Part shown: piece after piece, positions 25,501-32,900 of the stretch
Numbering within the stretch: position 1 is the first letter of the stretch
How the letters are laid out: every line of letters begins with the position of its first letter
Source of the DNA: Gymnothorax reevesii
Taxonomy: Eukaryota > Chordata > Actinopteri > Anguilliformes > Muraenidae
DNA length: 64,000 nt
Direction: 5' to 3'
NCBI GenBank assembly: GCA_029721435.1
Contig: CM056577.1
Coordinates: 112,590,219 to 112,654,218 of the forward strand
The notes under the pieces: generated by a model
What the model saw: the letters and a program-made list of their open reading frames with translations, nothing else
What the model was told of the DNA's origin: nothing
The model's database searches: none
Made by a program: the position numbers and the translations under genes

Positions 25501-28500
25501 AAGTTATTTTGTTCACAAGGAAAATTTTACGGACAACGCACGACGACGGACGAAAGGGCATCGCAATAGGCCACCACGCCTTCGGCTCAGGTGACCTAAA
25601 AATCAGCTGAAAGTACATTTAGCAAGTAATTAAGTTAACTGGCATCAGGTGTGTAACATGATTGGCTATAAAAGGGATGTCTTAGAGAGGCTGAGTCTCT
25701 CAGAAGTGAAGATGGCCAGAGGCTCTCCAACCTGTAAAGGACCTGCGTAAAAAAATTATGGAATACTTTAAAAACAATGTTCCTCAATGTCAAATTGCAA
25801 AGGCTTTGAAGGTCTCATCATCAACAGTGCATAACATCATCAAAAGATTCAGAGAAACTGGAAAAATCTTTGTGCATAAGGGACATGCCCAAGATCTTCA
25901 GGCCCTCAGAAGCCACTGCATCATTCACCGGCATCATTCTGTCATTGACATTACTAAATGGGCACAGAGATACTTCAAGAAACCACTGTCTGTAAACACA
26001 GTCCACCATGCCTTCCATAGATGCCACCTAAAACTCTATCATGCAAAAAGGAAGCCATTGTTGAGCATGATCCAGAAGCCTCGCCGTGTTCTGTGGGCCA
26101 AGGCTCATTTAAAATGCACTGTAGCAAAGTGGTAAAGTGTCCTGTGGTCAGACGAGTCCAAATTTGACATTCTTGTTGGAAATCATGGGCGTCGTGTCCT
26201 CCGGGCTAAAGAGGAGAAAGACCAACCCTCCTGTTATCATCGTTCAGTTCAAAAGCCAGCATCTCTGATGGTATGGGGATGCATTAGCACATATGGTGTG
26301 GGACACTTGCATGTTCTAAAAAGCACCATGAATGCTAAAAGGTAAATAAAGGTTTTAGAGCAACATATGCTCCCCTCCGGATGACATCTATTCCAGGGAA
26401 GGCCTTGTGTATTTCAGTTGAACAATGCAAAACAACATACTGCAGTGATTCCGACAGCATGGTTTCGTAGTAGGAGAGTCCGTGTGCCGAACTGGCCTGC
26501 CTGCAGTCCTGATCTTTCACCGATTGAGAACATTTGGCGCCCAATTAAACGAAAAGTCCATCAAAGGAGACCCAAAACTCTCCAGCAGCTAGAAGCCATT
26601 AGTAAACAAGAGTGGGATCAAATTCCAATGGCTAAGCTCAGAAAACTTGTCTCCTCAATACCCAGATGCCTCAACTCTGTGTTAAAAAGAGGGGATGCTA
26701 CACCATGGCAAACAGGCCCCGTTCCAACTTTTTTGAGACCTATAGCAGCCATCAAATTTGAGATGAGCACATTTTGTGGATAAAATTGTAAAATTTCTCA
26801 GTTTCAACATTTGCTATATCTCTTCTATTGTGAATAATAGTGTGATTTTAAAGTCATTACGATTTGATTTTATTCAAAATCTACACTTTGTCTCAACTAT
26901 TTTGGAATTGGGGTTGTACATCCCCGTCTACTTAGTGGCGGGGATGACAAGCAGAAGAAGAAGAAGGAGTACAGCACTAATAACTGTATATTTAATGGTT
27001 TGTCAACATACCTGGCTGGAAACTTAGTCTTTAACATACTTGAAGTCTGGTACTTGTAAATTTCTAATTTCATCCTGCTGTTGCTGCAAGAACAATCTCA
27101 TTATCAGTGCAGGCCACTAACAACTGTAACCATGCTGCATATGGCAAAGTTATGACACAACCTCAATCTTGCTTCACTGAGGAGGGGGTATGCTTCAGGA
27201 CCTGAGTAGTTCTTTTCTTTTCACTGCAAATACCCACAAATAAAATCAGATATTCTGCAAGTTCTTTGTCCAATGTCACTGCCTCAGTACATTTAACTAA
27301 AATCACAATAGAGTCCTGTTCTCTATTTGGACCATGTCACAAAATAGACCAATAAATATCAGGAACTCTTATTTGGGAGATAAAGGTACCTGTCAAACAT
27401 TTAAGATGGGCACAGCCAAAGTAGCAATGAAAGAAATGATAATCAACAATTCACTTTCATTTTTATTGACAGGGTTTACTCAGCGTAGTGAGTTTTCAGA
27501 TAGCTGCCTTAATGAAATCATTCTCAAAATTCTGATCTGGGTCAGCAAGAATTGACAAGACTCATAAAAGCGATCAGTCATGAGAATTTTTACTGGGCAG
27601 AGCTAAAGAACACTGAGCTGTAGCACTGCATGCATAGAGTTAGCAACCCCAAGTCCAAACATCAGACATCTTGAGGACACTTGAAAACACAACACGACCG
27701 TAAAAGCAGTTACTCAGAGGAAGTTGAAAGCCTTTAGGGTTGCACAGGTGATGAGGAAAATGAGCTTAGTTGGTTCAAATTCAGGGCTCTAATACAGATG
27801 TGTTCACAAATTTGAACCAGCAGTGGAGTTGGATTAATTCGGGAGCCATAACCTGGAATCAGCACTCATGATAGAATTTGAGCTGAAGTGACCACTCAAT
27901 ACAACATAAAGACATCTGAATCTTAATCATAGCTGCATTTCGCACACATCAATTTGCAGTGCACAATGGGGAAGAAAACGAATTATTAATCAAAACAGAC
28001 CTGCAACAGCTTTGGTTTACCTGAGCTTTGTCCTTTATCCTCGGAGGGAAAACTGGGCTGTGTTTTTCATGCAGTGCCACAGACGTGCTGCTCTCTTTAT
28101 TCTCATCAGAGTCGGGTGTCTCGTCTTTGGACTCCTCTCCATCATCATCACTTTCATCATCATCGCTGTCACTCCCGGAGTCCTCTAGACCTGAGAACAC
28201 GCTCTCACCGCTATCAGACAGGTCCTCGTCATCTTTAGGACTTCTGCACTCCACATCAGTATTAAACATGGGAAGCTGAAAGAACAACAGCGCTCAATCT
28301 TTTGTTGCCCAGTCATGATCAAGACGCGTGGCCAAGGTTCACATCACATATACCAAACTGGCGGATTTCGGGTTAGCCTGAACGGCACGAAAGTAACAGT
28401 ACCACTGGATAACAAATGGATGCACCGGAAGCCAACTTTGCCAAACGGTTCATAAAAGTCGGATAATCTGTAGTAAACATGAGTAACATACAACAAGCGC

Positions 28501-28807
28501 AGCTTTGAGTGGGAAATTCGTGCAACATTAGTCTAAAGTTATTTCAGTTGGTCTTCTTACAGATAATACAGACGAGCCATCTCTCATAGCTACTTCACAT
28601 ATCAAGAGTTAAAGAAACCGAACTGAGTTACTTGCACAGTTAACTGGATACTTGTTCCACTGTAGAGCACCATCCGTCCACAAAAGTAAGCATTTCGGGG
28701 ATTTATACCTGTTCGTCGTCCTCTTCAGAATTTTGTCTTTTCACACTTTTTTCTTTTGCTTTACTCATTGTCCCGTTTTGTGGGGATTCACTTTTAGGAA
28801 TAGGCAT
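4377..28807 (-). CDS. bop1: Block of proliferation 1 (BOP1), N-terminal three exons only
   Basis: Three minus-strand exons (28807-28709, 28275-28021, 4541-4377) encode 173 residues, all in phase 0. The acidic signature [20 protein letters not shown] matches human [20 protein letters not shown], and the third exon ends [11 protein letters not shown] like human DEYAEDSSDEE. Known of the family: BOP1 joins PES1 and WDR12 in the nucleolar PeBoW complex for 28S/5.8S rRNA maturation. Its BOP1NT domain and C-terminal WD40 propeller must lie beyond the left edge, since neither DIRNTVGNVP nor any WD repeat is readable in 1-4376. Head-to-head with hsf1, as in mammals. Confidence 0.93.
4950..7265. other. 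CpG-rich stretch inside bop1 intron 2
   Basis: Visibly richer in G+C and CpG than its surroundings, most clearly at 5750-6330 and 6960-7260. It contains Ala/Arg-rich shadow frames on both strands, none with a family I recognise. It could be a regulatory CpG island, a nested promoter or a conserved noncoding block. I found no bHLH motif that would make it scleraxis, the gene nested in mammalian BOP1. Confidence 0.4.
7823..9391 (+). mobile_element. Tc1-like transposon, 1569 bp, near complete
   Basis: TA on both sides. Inverted ends run for about 200 bp (AATGAAGTTGGGAC near both tips). The transposase occupies three frames: 8126-8746 (helix-turn-helix with [16 protein letters not shown], then WSDESKFEI), 8746-8946 ([23 protein letters not shown]) and 8940-9227 ([16 protein letters not shown]). 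All three catalytic acids of the DD34E triad are still readable, but two frame changes near 8740 and 8935 disable it. Confidence 0.93.
8126..9227 (+). pseudogene. Tc1-like DD34E transposase, frameshifted
   Basis: Cut-and-paste transposase that in working copies binds the inverted repeats and inserts at TA. Asp in WSDES, Asp in QQDNA and Glu in SPIENIW are kept. The frame changes fall just before the MVW block and just after the QQDNA block. The length of the joined parts is normal for the family (about 340 residues). Confidence 0.88.
9531..10018. repeat. 47-bp minisatellite, about 10 units, each a potential hairpin
   Basis: GTAAGCGTTCTTTCAGCTG recurs at 9531, 9578, 9625, 9672 and on to 10001, exactly every 47 bp. 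Units differ at only a few sites. Each unit contains TTTCAGCTG and CAGCTGAAA as a 9-bp inverted repeat, so either strand can fold into a regular series of hairpins with CAGCTG E-boxes. Confidence 0.95.
10165..10330. repeat. Degenerate short tandem repeat (AACAAnnTGATnCAG type)
   Basis: Loose repeats of about 17-19 bp around GAACAACATGATCCA directly after the 47-bp array. Spacing and sequence are irregular. Confidence 0.7.
10371..10712. repeat. 171-bp direct duplication, two diverged copies
   Basis: TTGAGATAT at 10371 and 10542 begins two copies that share CACTGATTTTCTAAGTCC and the following block. They differ by scattered substitutions. The small open frame at 10368 lies in copy 1 and is absent from copy 2, so it is not treated as a gene. 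Confidence 0.8.
11740..12285 (-). mobile_element. Tc1-like transposase fragment, heavily decayed
   Basis: The plus strand reads as the complement of a Tc1 transposase: it parallels, block by block, the element at 55183-56784 (for example the segments around 11770, 11860 and 11990-12060). Catalytic motifs cannot be read intact and no clear terminal repeats were found. Confidence 0.6.
12725..12917. mobile_element. hAT-type MITE, 193 bp, perfect 8-bp target duplication
   Basis: CACTACAA flanks both sides (12717-12724 and 12918-12925). Ends are GGGCTGTTCAAC and its near complement GTTGAATAGCCC. Subterminal GGGCCGGTGTGGGTGCAGG is also inverted at the other end. An 8-bp duplication and CAGGG-like termini point to the hAT superfamily. 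Confidence 0.85.
13141..13180. repeat. Simple repeat: (TA)n, poly(T), (TTTC)n
   Basis: Compound low-complexity tract. It accounts for the Lys-rich open frame on the minus strand. Confidence 0.85.
14279..15588. mobile_element. Possible nonautonomous DNA transposon with repeated GGGCTTAA motifs
   Basis: Approximate inverted ends: left GGGTAATTGTACCCATTAAG, right complement GGGGTTAGTGTACCCACTAA. Inside, the motif GGGCTTAA or its complement recurs at about 14312, 14876, 15108, 15335, 15355 and 15560. No coding capacity and no clear target duplication. Superfamily not recognised. Confidence 0.45.
16258..16560. repeat. Degenerate interspersed repeat, class uncertain
   Basis: TTTATTTATTCAGGGAAGGC followed by a block ending in GAGAGCAATCTC resembles a common fish repeat with ACCAGG...GAGAACA...TCTC. 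It is too diverged to place. Confidence 0.4.
16560..17650. repeat. Tandem copies of a GGACGGACGG-type repeat
   Basis: A block with GGCGGCCATATTAG and AAAGGAACC recurs at about 16700-16745 and 17107-17155, with a third weaker copy at 16570-16600. GGCATCAATC(C/G)GACAAGG and TTATC..GCGGAAAC follow at 16636 and 17188. Runs of GACGGACG (17240-17270, 17625-17640) and AATACCCCT (16868, 17287) are typical of a repeat class known mainly from marine animals. The small open frames over it, including 16754-17115 on the minus strand, are not genes. Confidence 0.6.
18623..18767 (+). repeat. DIRS left inverted terminal repeat (145 bp shared core)
   Basis: Identical by eye over 145 bp to the complement of 24925-25069. 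It contains the palindrome CCGCCAGAGGGCGG and TCACCTGTGACCTGCAGGTGA. The outermost bases 18604-18622 differ from the right end and match the internal complementary region instead. Confidence 0.93.
18992..20240 (+). repeat. 207-bp tandem array, six units, in the DIRS leader
   Basis: GAGCTGACTT(T/C)GTTTGCTGG recurs with its first GACTT at 19021, 19230, 19437, 19644, 19851 (GTCTT) and 20060, spacing 207-209 bp. Units also share CAGCATATGGT and TAGCTACACCT. No open frame spans it. Confidence 0.93.
20272..20671 (+). repeat. 122-bp tandem array, 3.3 units, in the DIRS leader
   Basis: GGTATAGGCAGCGTACGCGC recurs at 20272, 20395, 20517 and 20639. Units also share TTCGCGCTCAGGTTA and ACCAGCTGGGTTCCTTAC. 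The small open frames on both strands here are translations of the repeat. Confidence 0.93.
20755..21974 (+). pseudogene. DIRS gag-like protein, broken
   Basis: It starts [20 protein letters not shown] with a CxxC...CPACLG..HL zinc-binding motif, then a basic stretch ([19 protein letters not shown]) beyond a TAG at 20989. The frame changes near 21080 to give [20 protein letters not shown] follows at 21272, then [17 protein letters not shown] deletion and frame change near 21515 lead to the C-terminal [20 protein letters not shown] and PGEIFG. Known role: nucleocapsid-like packaging protein. At least two in-frame stops and two frame changes are visible. Confidence 0.85.
22001..23595 (+). pseudogene. 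DIRS reverse transcriptase / RNase H / Dam-like region, broken
   Basis: 22001-22855 carries the reverse transcriptase with [22 protein letters not shown] and the catalytic YLDD at 22607-22618 (residue 203). The frame then changes near 22760. [20 protein letters not shown] follows, but the RNase H segment with the first Asp and Glu is missing: LALAHP runs straight into [16 protein letters not shown]. After another frame change comes a Dam-methyltransferase-like block, [19 protein letters not shown] and YAFPP. The YLDD box is kept, yet the RNase H core is deleted, so reverse transcription could not be completed by this protein. Confidence 0.9.
23650..24743 (+). pseudogene. DIRS tyrosine recombinase, frameshifted
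   Basis: N-terminal SAM-like part [20 protein letters not shown] lies at about 23745-23810. The frame then changes near 23880. The catalytic domain at 24111-24743 has Arg in SAKRVSEL, HxxR in CHSTRSVA and the nucleophile Tyr in FSRFYRVN. It would catalyse integration of the circular intermediate by strand exchange. The catalytic half is open over 210 residues; only the join to the N-terminal half is broken. Confidence 0.9.
24777..24879. repeat. DIRS internal complementary region
   Basis: 24777-24828 is the exact complement of the left end (18604-18655). 24829-24879 is the exact complement of the right end (25059-25109). The two meet at 24828/24829, which is the expected sequence of the joined ends. 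In DIRS elements this region templates completion of the ends and formation of the circular DNA. Confidence 0.93.
24925..25069 (-). repeat. DIRS right inverted terminal repeat (145 bp shared core)
   Basis: Complement of 18623-18767 without a visible mismatch. The outer 40 bases to 25109 are specific to this end and are copied, inverted, in the internal complementary region. Confidence 0.93.
25758..26783 (+). pseudogene. Tc1-like transposase remnant, right side of the nest
   Basis: Two open segments separated by stops and frame changes. The N-terminal DNA-binding part and the C-terminal SPIENIW part survive. The central Asp (expected in QQDNA) reads Asn. Inactive. Confidence 0.85.
28021..28275 (-). 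CDS. bop1: bop1 exon 2, acidic region
   Basis: 85 codons, [20 protein letters not shown] through [20 protein letters not shown] to KDKAQ, between acceptor ttctttcag and donor gtaaac. This is the Ser/Asp/Glu-rich N-terminal stretch typical of BOP1. The plus-strand open frame here, rich in Ser/Leu, is the antisense shadow. Confidence 0.94.
28709..28807 (-). CDS. bop1: bop1 exon 1 with start codon
   Basis: 33 codons from the ATG at 28807-28805, [20 protein letters not shown] and on to EEDDEQ, donor gtataa. A second in-frame Met (residue 14, 28768-28766) also has A at -3 and opens the basic [11 protein letters not shown], so either could be used. The first is chosen only because it is upstream and in good context. 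The segment is Lys/Glu-rich and poorly conserved, as expected for the BOP1 N terminus. Confidence 0.85.
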
Positions 28808-29046
28808 GCTGTGTACTGACCATGTGGGCTCCACGGAGGTTAAAGTTCATAGTTCAAGCCTAAAATTAACAATTTCCGGAACGCACTTCAAGACGCTATG
28901 CCTCAACAATAAATAGGCACATTTCACCAGAACCGAGAAAAAAAATGTAATATGACAAGGTTGGTGTGATATTTATGTCGGAACACGAAAATAACTTGCA
29001 GTGATTTCCCGATTGACGCAAAACTGTCCCACTTATCCATAAATAA

Positions 29047-29102
29047 ACTACAGCTCCCATGAGAACGCACGGTTTCATTTCGCAACTAATGGGACTTGTA
29101 GT
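29047..29102. promoter_or_regulatory. Pair of inverted ACTACAnnTCCC (ZNF143/SBS2-type) motifs
   Basis: ACTACAGCTCCCA on the plus strand (29047-29059) and TGGGACTTGTAGT (29090-29102), the same motif on the minus strand, both fit ACTAYRNNNCCCR without mismatch. This motif class is enriched in divergent vertebrate promoters and is bound by ZNF143. It sits about 240 bp upstream of the bop1 ATG. Confidence 0.7.
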
Positions 29103-29436
29103 TTAATTTTAATCGTTTACGTACTCAGAGATATTTTTAGCGATGGGCGACATCGCTCTAAGTTTGGCCCAGTTATAAGAATAGTACTTGCGAATTAGGT
29201 TTGTTCAAACTCATGAAAAGCGTACACTTCGCATATTTATATCATATCCGTTTTTGTTTTAATCGTCAGAAAAGTTCAAAGGTCAGGCGACTTTTTTGTA
29301 AGCAATTTATATAATATAAATAATGGTTACCTATACACAAGATGTACTTAATCCTTAAAATGCACTGCTTTAGATCATTTTTGACCGATTTTGTGCATTC
29401 TGTTTATCTGGGGAGTGGCTTACATTTATCCCCAAA

Positions 29437-29456
29437 TGATGTCACAAGATGGCGAC
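29437..29456 (+). promoter_or_regulatory. CRE-like site next to a YY1-like site before hsf1
   Basis: TGATGTCA (29437-29444) is followed at once by AAGATGGCGAC (29446-29456), a close match to the YY1 consensus that often lies just downstream of start sites in TATA-less promoters. It is about 375 bp upstream of the hsf1 ATG. Confidence 0.5.
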
Positions 29457-29829
29457 TACCATGCGACGCTGCAAGAACGGTTTAGTCTCTACGCAGTTCA
29501 TGGATGTGACAATTTAAGGGAAATTTACGCTGCTTTTCATCAGCTTGGCAGGTTATAGTTGGGTGTTTTCACGAACAAGGTCTGTTTCGTGCATGGCAGT
29601 AGAAGTCTCGGAAGAGTAATATTGATTGATTCACTCAAGTTTTCTTGACATCTGCGATCGGGGTGGCAAGCTAGTAGTTTCATTAGCCTGCTAGCTAGCT
29701 ATACAGCTGGTCAGCTAACTAGCCTGCAAATGTAGAAGTTCGCAAGGGTCTGTTTTTTTTTTCGGTTATCCCTGGTCGATGTCACCAGGATACAGCTGAA
29801 CTTTACGTTGTTTACATTTTTTCTCTTCT

Positions 29830-29961
29830 ATGGATATGGAATACAATGGCGGTGTTACGGGCGGGGTCCTGGTTAGTGGAAGTAATGTCCCCGCATTCCT
29901 CACAAAACTTTGGACTTTAGTGGAAGATCCAGACACGGATCCGCTAATTTGTTGGAGTCCG
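29830..29961 (+). CDS. hsf1: hsf1 exon 1: start and first DNA-binding helix
   Basis: Residues 1-44, ending in phase 0 before gtaagt. The ATG at 29830 opens MDMEYNGG, followed by the family block [19 protein letters not shown] (19-37) and ICWSP. The N-terminal tail before NVPAFL is 18 residues, a few more than in human. No other in-frame ATG precedes the conserved block except Met3, so 29830 is the simplest start. Confidence 0.95.
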
Positions 29962-32900
29962 GTAAGTTAGCCGAAGTGACAACAACTTTCACTCGCTCGC
30001 TGACGTTAGGTGCAGCAAATGTACTTTGTAGTCAGCGATAATCCTGCTACAGCAGTATATTAATATCAGACGTAACTTCGGTATATCGTGCGCTAGCTAA
30101 GGTAAACACCAAGCGTGATCGTTGCTCACTACGCACTTCTATAAACGCAAAAGCTGCATGGGATAGCTGCCTGGCTAATTTGGTTATCTTCGCTAATATT
30201 AAGCCTCACGCACTTCAAGTTCGCTCCACTAGTAGAGCGACGAGATTTGTCAGGATAGCTTAAGTTTTTTTAGTTGGCTAACGTGGCTAAATTAGCGCAC
30301 ACTCCGCTCTTACTAGTGGTTTATATCGGGTTTTATCTCTCGGACTATTAGCGAGCTACGTTAGCAAGTTGTTTGCCAGCTAGCCCGAACGTGACGGTAC
30401 TTTAGTACATTTGAGTTAGGCTTGCTGTTCAGTGTACTAGTCGTCATTTTAATTTTACCTATTGTTTAGTCTATGTGTACAATTATTAATTTTGAATAAA
30501 TTATTCCGTATGAGGTAAGTGTAGAGTGCCACGATTGAAGTAATTTGATAGCTAGTGAAGTAAGAAGGTAACAGTTAGCAACTAACGGCTAACGCTGTCA
30601 GCCCCAGGAGCAGGGGGCGTGGCACTTTGAATATTAACGGGCAATTGGCTTATCCTGCACGGAAATCCAGTTTTGGTAAAGCAAATAAGTAAATCATTAA
30701 CATTGTGGAGGCAACGTCGGTCGACTACGCCGTTTGGTTTATTTGAGAAGTTGGTCAATTATTCCGTAAAGATGGTGATGGTGTTGCCTGTCTTTGAAAC
30801 GGGACCGTTGATTGGTCGTGATAACGTAAACATTTTGCTGGTTGGAGAGCGCATAAAACAGAATTCACTGCTGTGTAGCTGACTGAATACAAACAAATAA
30901 ATGGTATAAACTGTAGAGAATTACTAGCAATATTAATTGTTCATTTAATCACACCGCGGGCCCTCACGACAAATCACATGCCTTCATAATTGCATTCTCT
31001 GACTTTGTGACTGCATTATCTGAGCATGTTCACAGTTGCGAAAAGTTGTTGAATTAGAAAAGTTTACATTTGTCTGCACTGCATTCTATTCTAGAATGGA
31101 AACAGCTTCCATGTTTTCGACCAGGGGAGGTTCTCCAAAGAAGTGCTTCCAAAGTACTTCAAGCACAATAACATGGCCAGCTTTGTCCGCCAACTGAACA
31201 TGTGTAAGTGAGAGAGGCTATTGTGATATTTATTTATTTAGTTTTAATTTATTTTTGTTAGCCAGAATGAAACTGAATATTTCTATGGTTCTTTCATTAT
31301 TTTGGTCAGATGGTTTCCGCAAGGTTGTCCACATTGAGCAGGGTGGCTTGGTGAAGCCAGAGAAGGATGACACCGAATTTCAGCATCCCTACTTCATCCG
31401 GGGCCAGGAGTTCCTACTGGAGAATATCAAGAGAAAGGTTACCAATGTAAGTATGCCAGCACTCCTATGTCCACCTCAAAACTCAATAGAATTTTTATGT
31501 AATGTTGGACAGAACTCTCATCAGAGTGGTCAGTAATGGAAGTGTGTCATTCAGGTGAGGTTGGCTTATGCATTGTCGGTTATTTCATGATCAAGTAAGT
31601 TATTGTATCATTTTATTCAAAAAGATATGTAGCTTGCCTTTTTTGTGATAAGAACACTATTAAATGCAGATTTGTTGCCTCAGAATGTAAAATATGCTAA
31701 TTCCATGCTCAGACTTGCAGCACTATTTTTCAGGGAAGAACCAAAGGGATGTGAAAGACTAATTTTCCCTCATGATTATTTTGTTAATGTTGCACCCTAA
31801 CACCTGATTGAATCTTCCTATCTGTTTTGTAAGGTGTGTTACATTAGTCTGAAACGGTAGCGTTGTTGTGATTATTGTAAGACATTCTATAACATCCAGG
31901 TTCATGTTGCATGTTAATAAAAAGCAATGACTTGCCAGACATTTCATGCTCCTACATGGTCATGGTCAAAACCACTTTCAACAAATTCACTGCCTGTCCA
32001 AAAAGAAGTTGCACTTTATAATATTTTGTTGGACTACATTGACTTTTGATCACGACGCACATTCATGGCGGTATTGTTTAAAAAAATCTTCTACAATGTT
32101 ACAACATTTATTTCCGACAAGATTTGCATTCATTTTTGACCAAAATATTATATTCAAGATGGGCAAGTGAAACCTGTCCCAAAGTGGCTTTCTTGTGGCC
32201 ACGCAGCTGTTGAATTCCAACCCTCCAAATTTTTTTTGCATCATACATTTGGAAATGCTCTTACCTTGGCAGGTACACATAGCAATGAGTTGTACTGTTG
32301 ATTTTTTTTTTTTTTATGAGACTTCACTGAGCATTTGAATGATCTCCGATCCAGATCAGCCATGATTTTTCACCAACCCATTTTTTTTGCGAAGAGTTAA
32401 CAATTCACCACTCCCCTTCCAGGTTTTAACAAATTGCTGTGTAGTTCATGACCAAATTGTATTGATCTCAGCAATCTCCTTAACCATTTCATTTGCTTCA
32501 TGCTAGAGAATAATTTACCCATCAGTAATATCTTTTCAACGACCATGAGCTACGTCTTCCGACATGGTTGTTTATAAAACAAGAAGTTAATGCACTGAAT
32601 CTGTCAGGATTAAAAGAAATATTGTTGGCTGAAATGCATTCATCAGTGCAATAATGATTCGAATATAGACTCTTGAGTCTTTGCTCATTTAAATCCAAAC
32701 GGGGACTTTTTCTTGGACAGGCAGTGAATTTTGTATTAATTGAATGTCTATAATTTATTAGAATTCATAATAATTAATAGATTCATTTCTGCTGGAGCCA
32801 TCATTTCAATGAAAAGAGGGAGACATGGACTAGTCTCGCACGCGGTTATAAACAGCCTGGAATTTGAATATTCCCCTCTGGTATTAGTATTCAAATGCCG

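Larger units (their letters stand above)
17877..25600. mobile_element. Unclassified element with GGTCACCTGAG inverted ends, split by DIRS
   Basis: Left edge reads GGCCCATGGGCC then GGTCACCTGAG. Right edge reads CTCAGGTGACC just before the Tc1 sequence resumes. The left arm (to 18603) has GACCCC/CAGGGGC blocks. The right arm (25110-25600) has a repeated unit of about 170 bp (GGGCAATAACTCCATCAAAT at 25231 and 25391) and ends with GACGACGGACGAAAGGGC. Exact borders and target duplication are unclear, and no protein is encoded. Such sequences are, from memory, common in bivalves and other aquatic invertebrates. Confidence 0.55.
17652..26916 (+). mobile_element. Tc1-like transposon split by a 7.7-kb nested insertion
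   Basis: Left part 17652 to about 17876 and right part about 25600 to 26916 join into one Tc1 element of the same family as 44063-45388. The break falls inside the sequence that is continuous there at about 44300-44325. The right end GGAATTGGGGTTG|TA is clear; the left tip has lost about 20 bp. Transposase pieces lie at 25758-26135 (helix-turn-helix [16 protein letters not shown]) and 26418-26783 ([16 protein letters not shown]). QQDNA has become QLNNA, so the second catalytic Asp is gone. Confidence 0.85.
4542..28020 (-). other. bop1: bop1 intron 2, 23.5 kb, packed with transposons
   Basis: Bounded by the donor of exon 2 and the acceptor of exon 3. Well over half is recognisable repeat (listed separately). 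Stretches with nothing recognised are about 4542-4950, 10713-11740, 12926-14278, 15590-16250 and 26919-28020. In these I see only short shadow frames and AT-rich sequence. Confidence 0.85.
28808..29829. promoter_or_regulatory. Shared bidirectional promoter region of bop1 and hsf1
   Basis: About 1 kb separates the two divergent start codons, so both 5' UTRs and core promoters lie here. Visible motifs are a TTCCGGAA ETS-like palindrome (28874-28881), two ACTACAnnTCCC-type motifs in opposite orientation (29047-29059 and 29090-29102), a CRE-like TGATGTCA (29437-29444) and a YY1-like AAGATGGCGAC (29446-29456). There is no TATA box in an obvious place. The YY1 site probably marks the hsf1 start region and the ETS site the bop1 one; that is inference. 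Confidence 0.8.

Noticed and set aside
31088..31100. TTCTAGAA as a heat-shock element acting on hsf1 itself
   Set aside because: It coincides with the splice acceptor of exon 2, which constrains TTCTAG. There is no properly spaced third unit.
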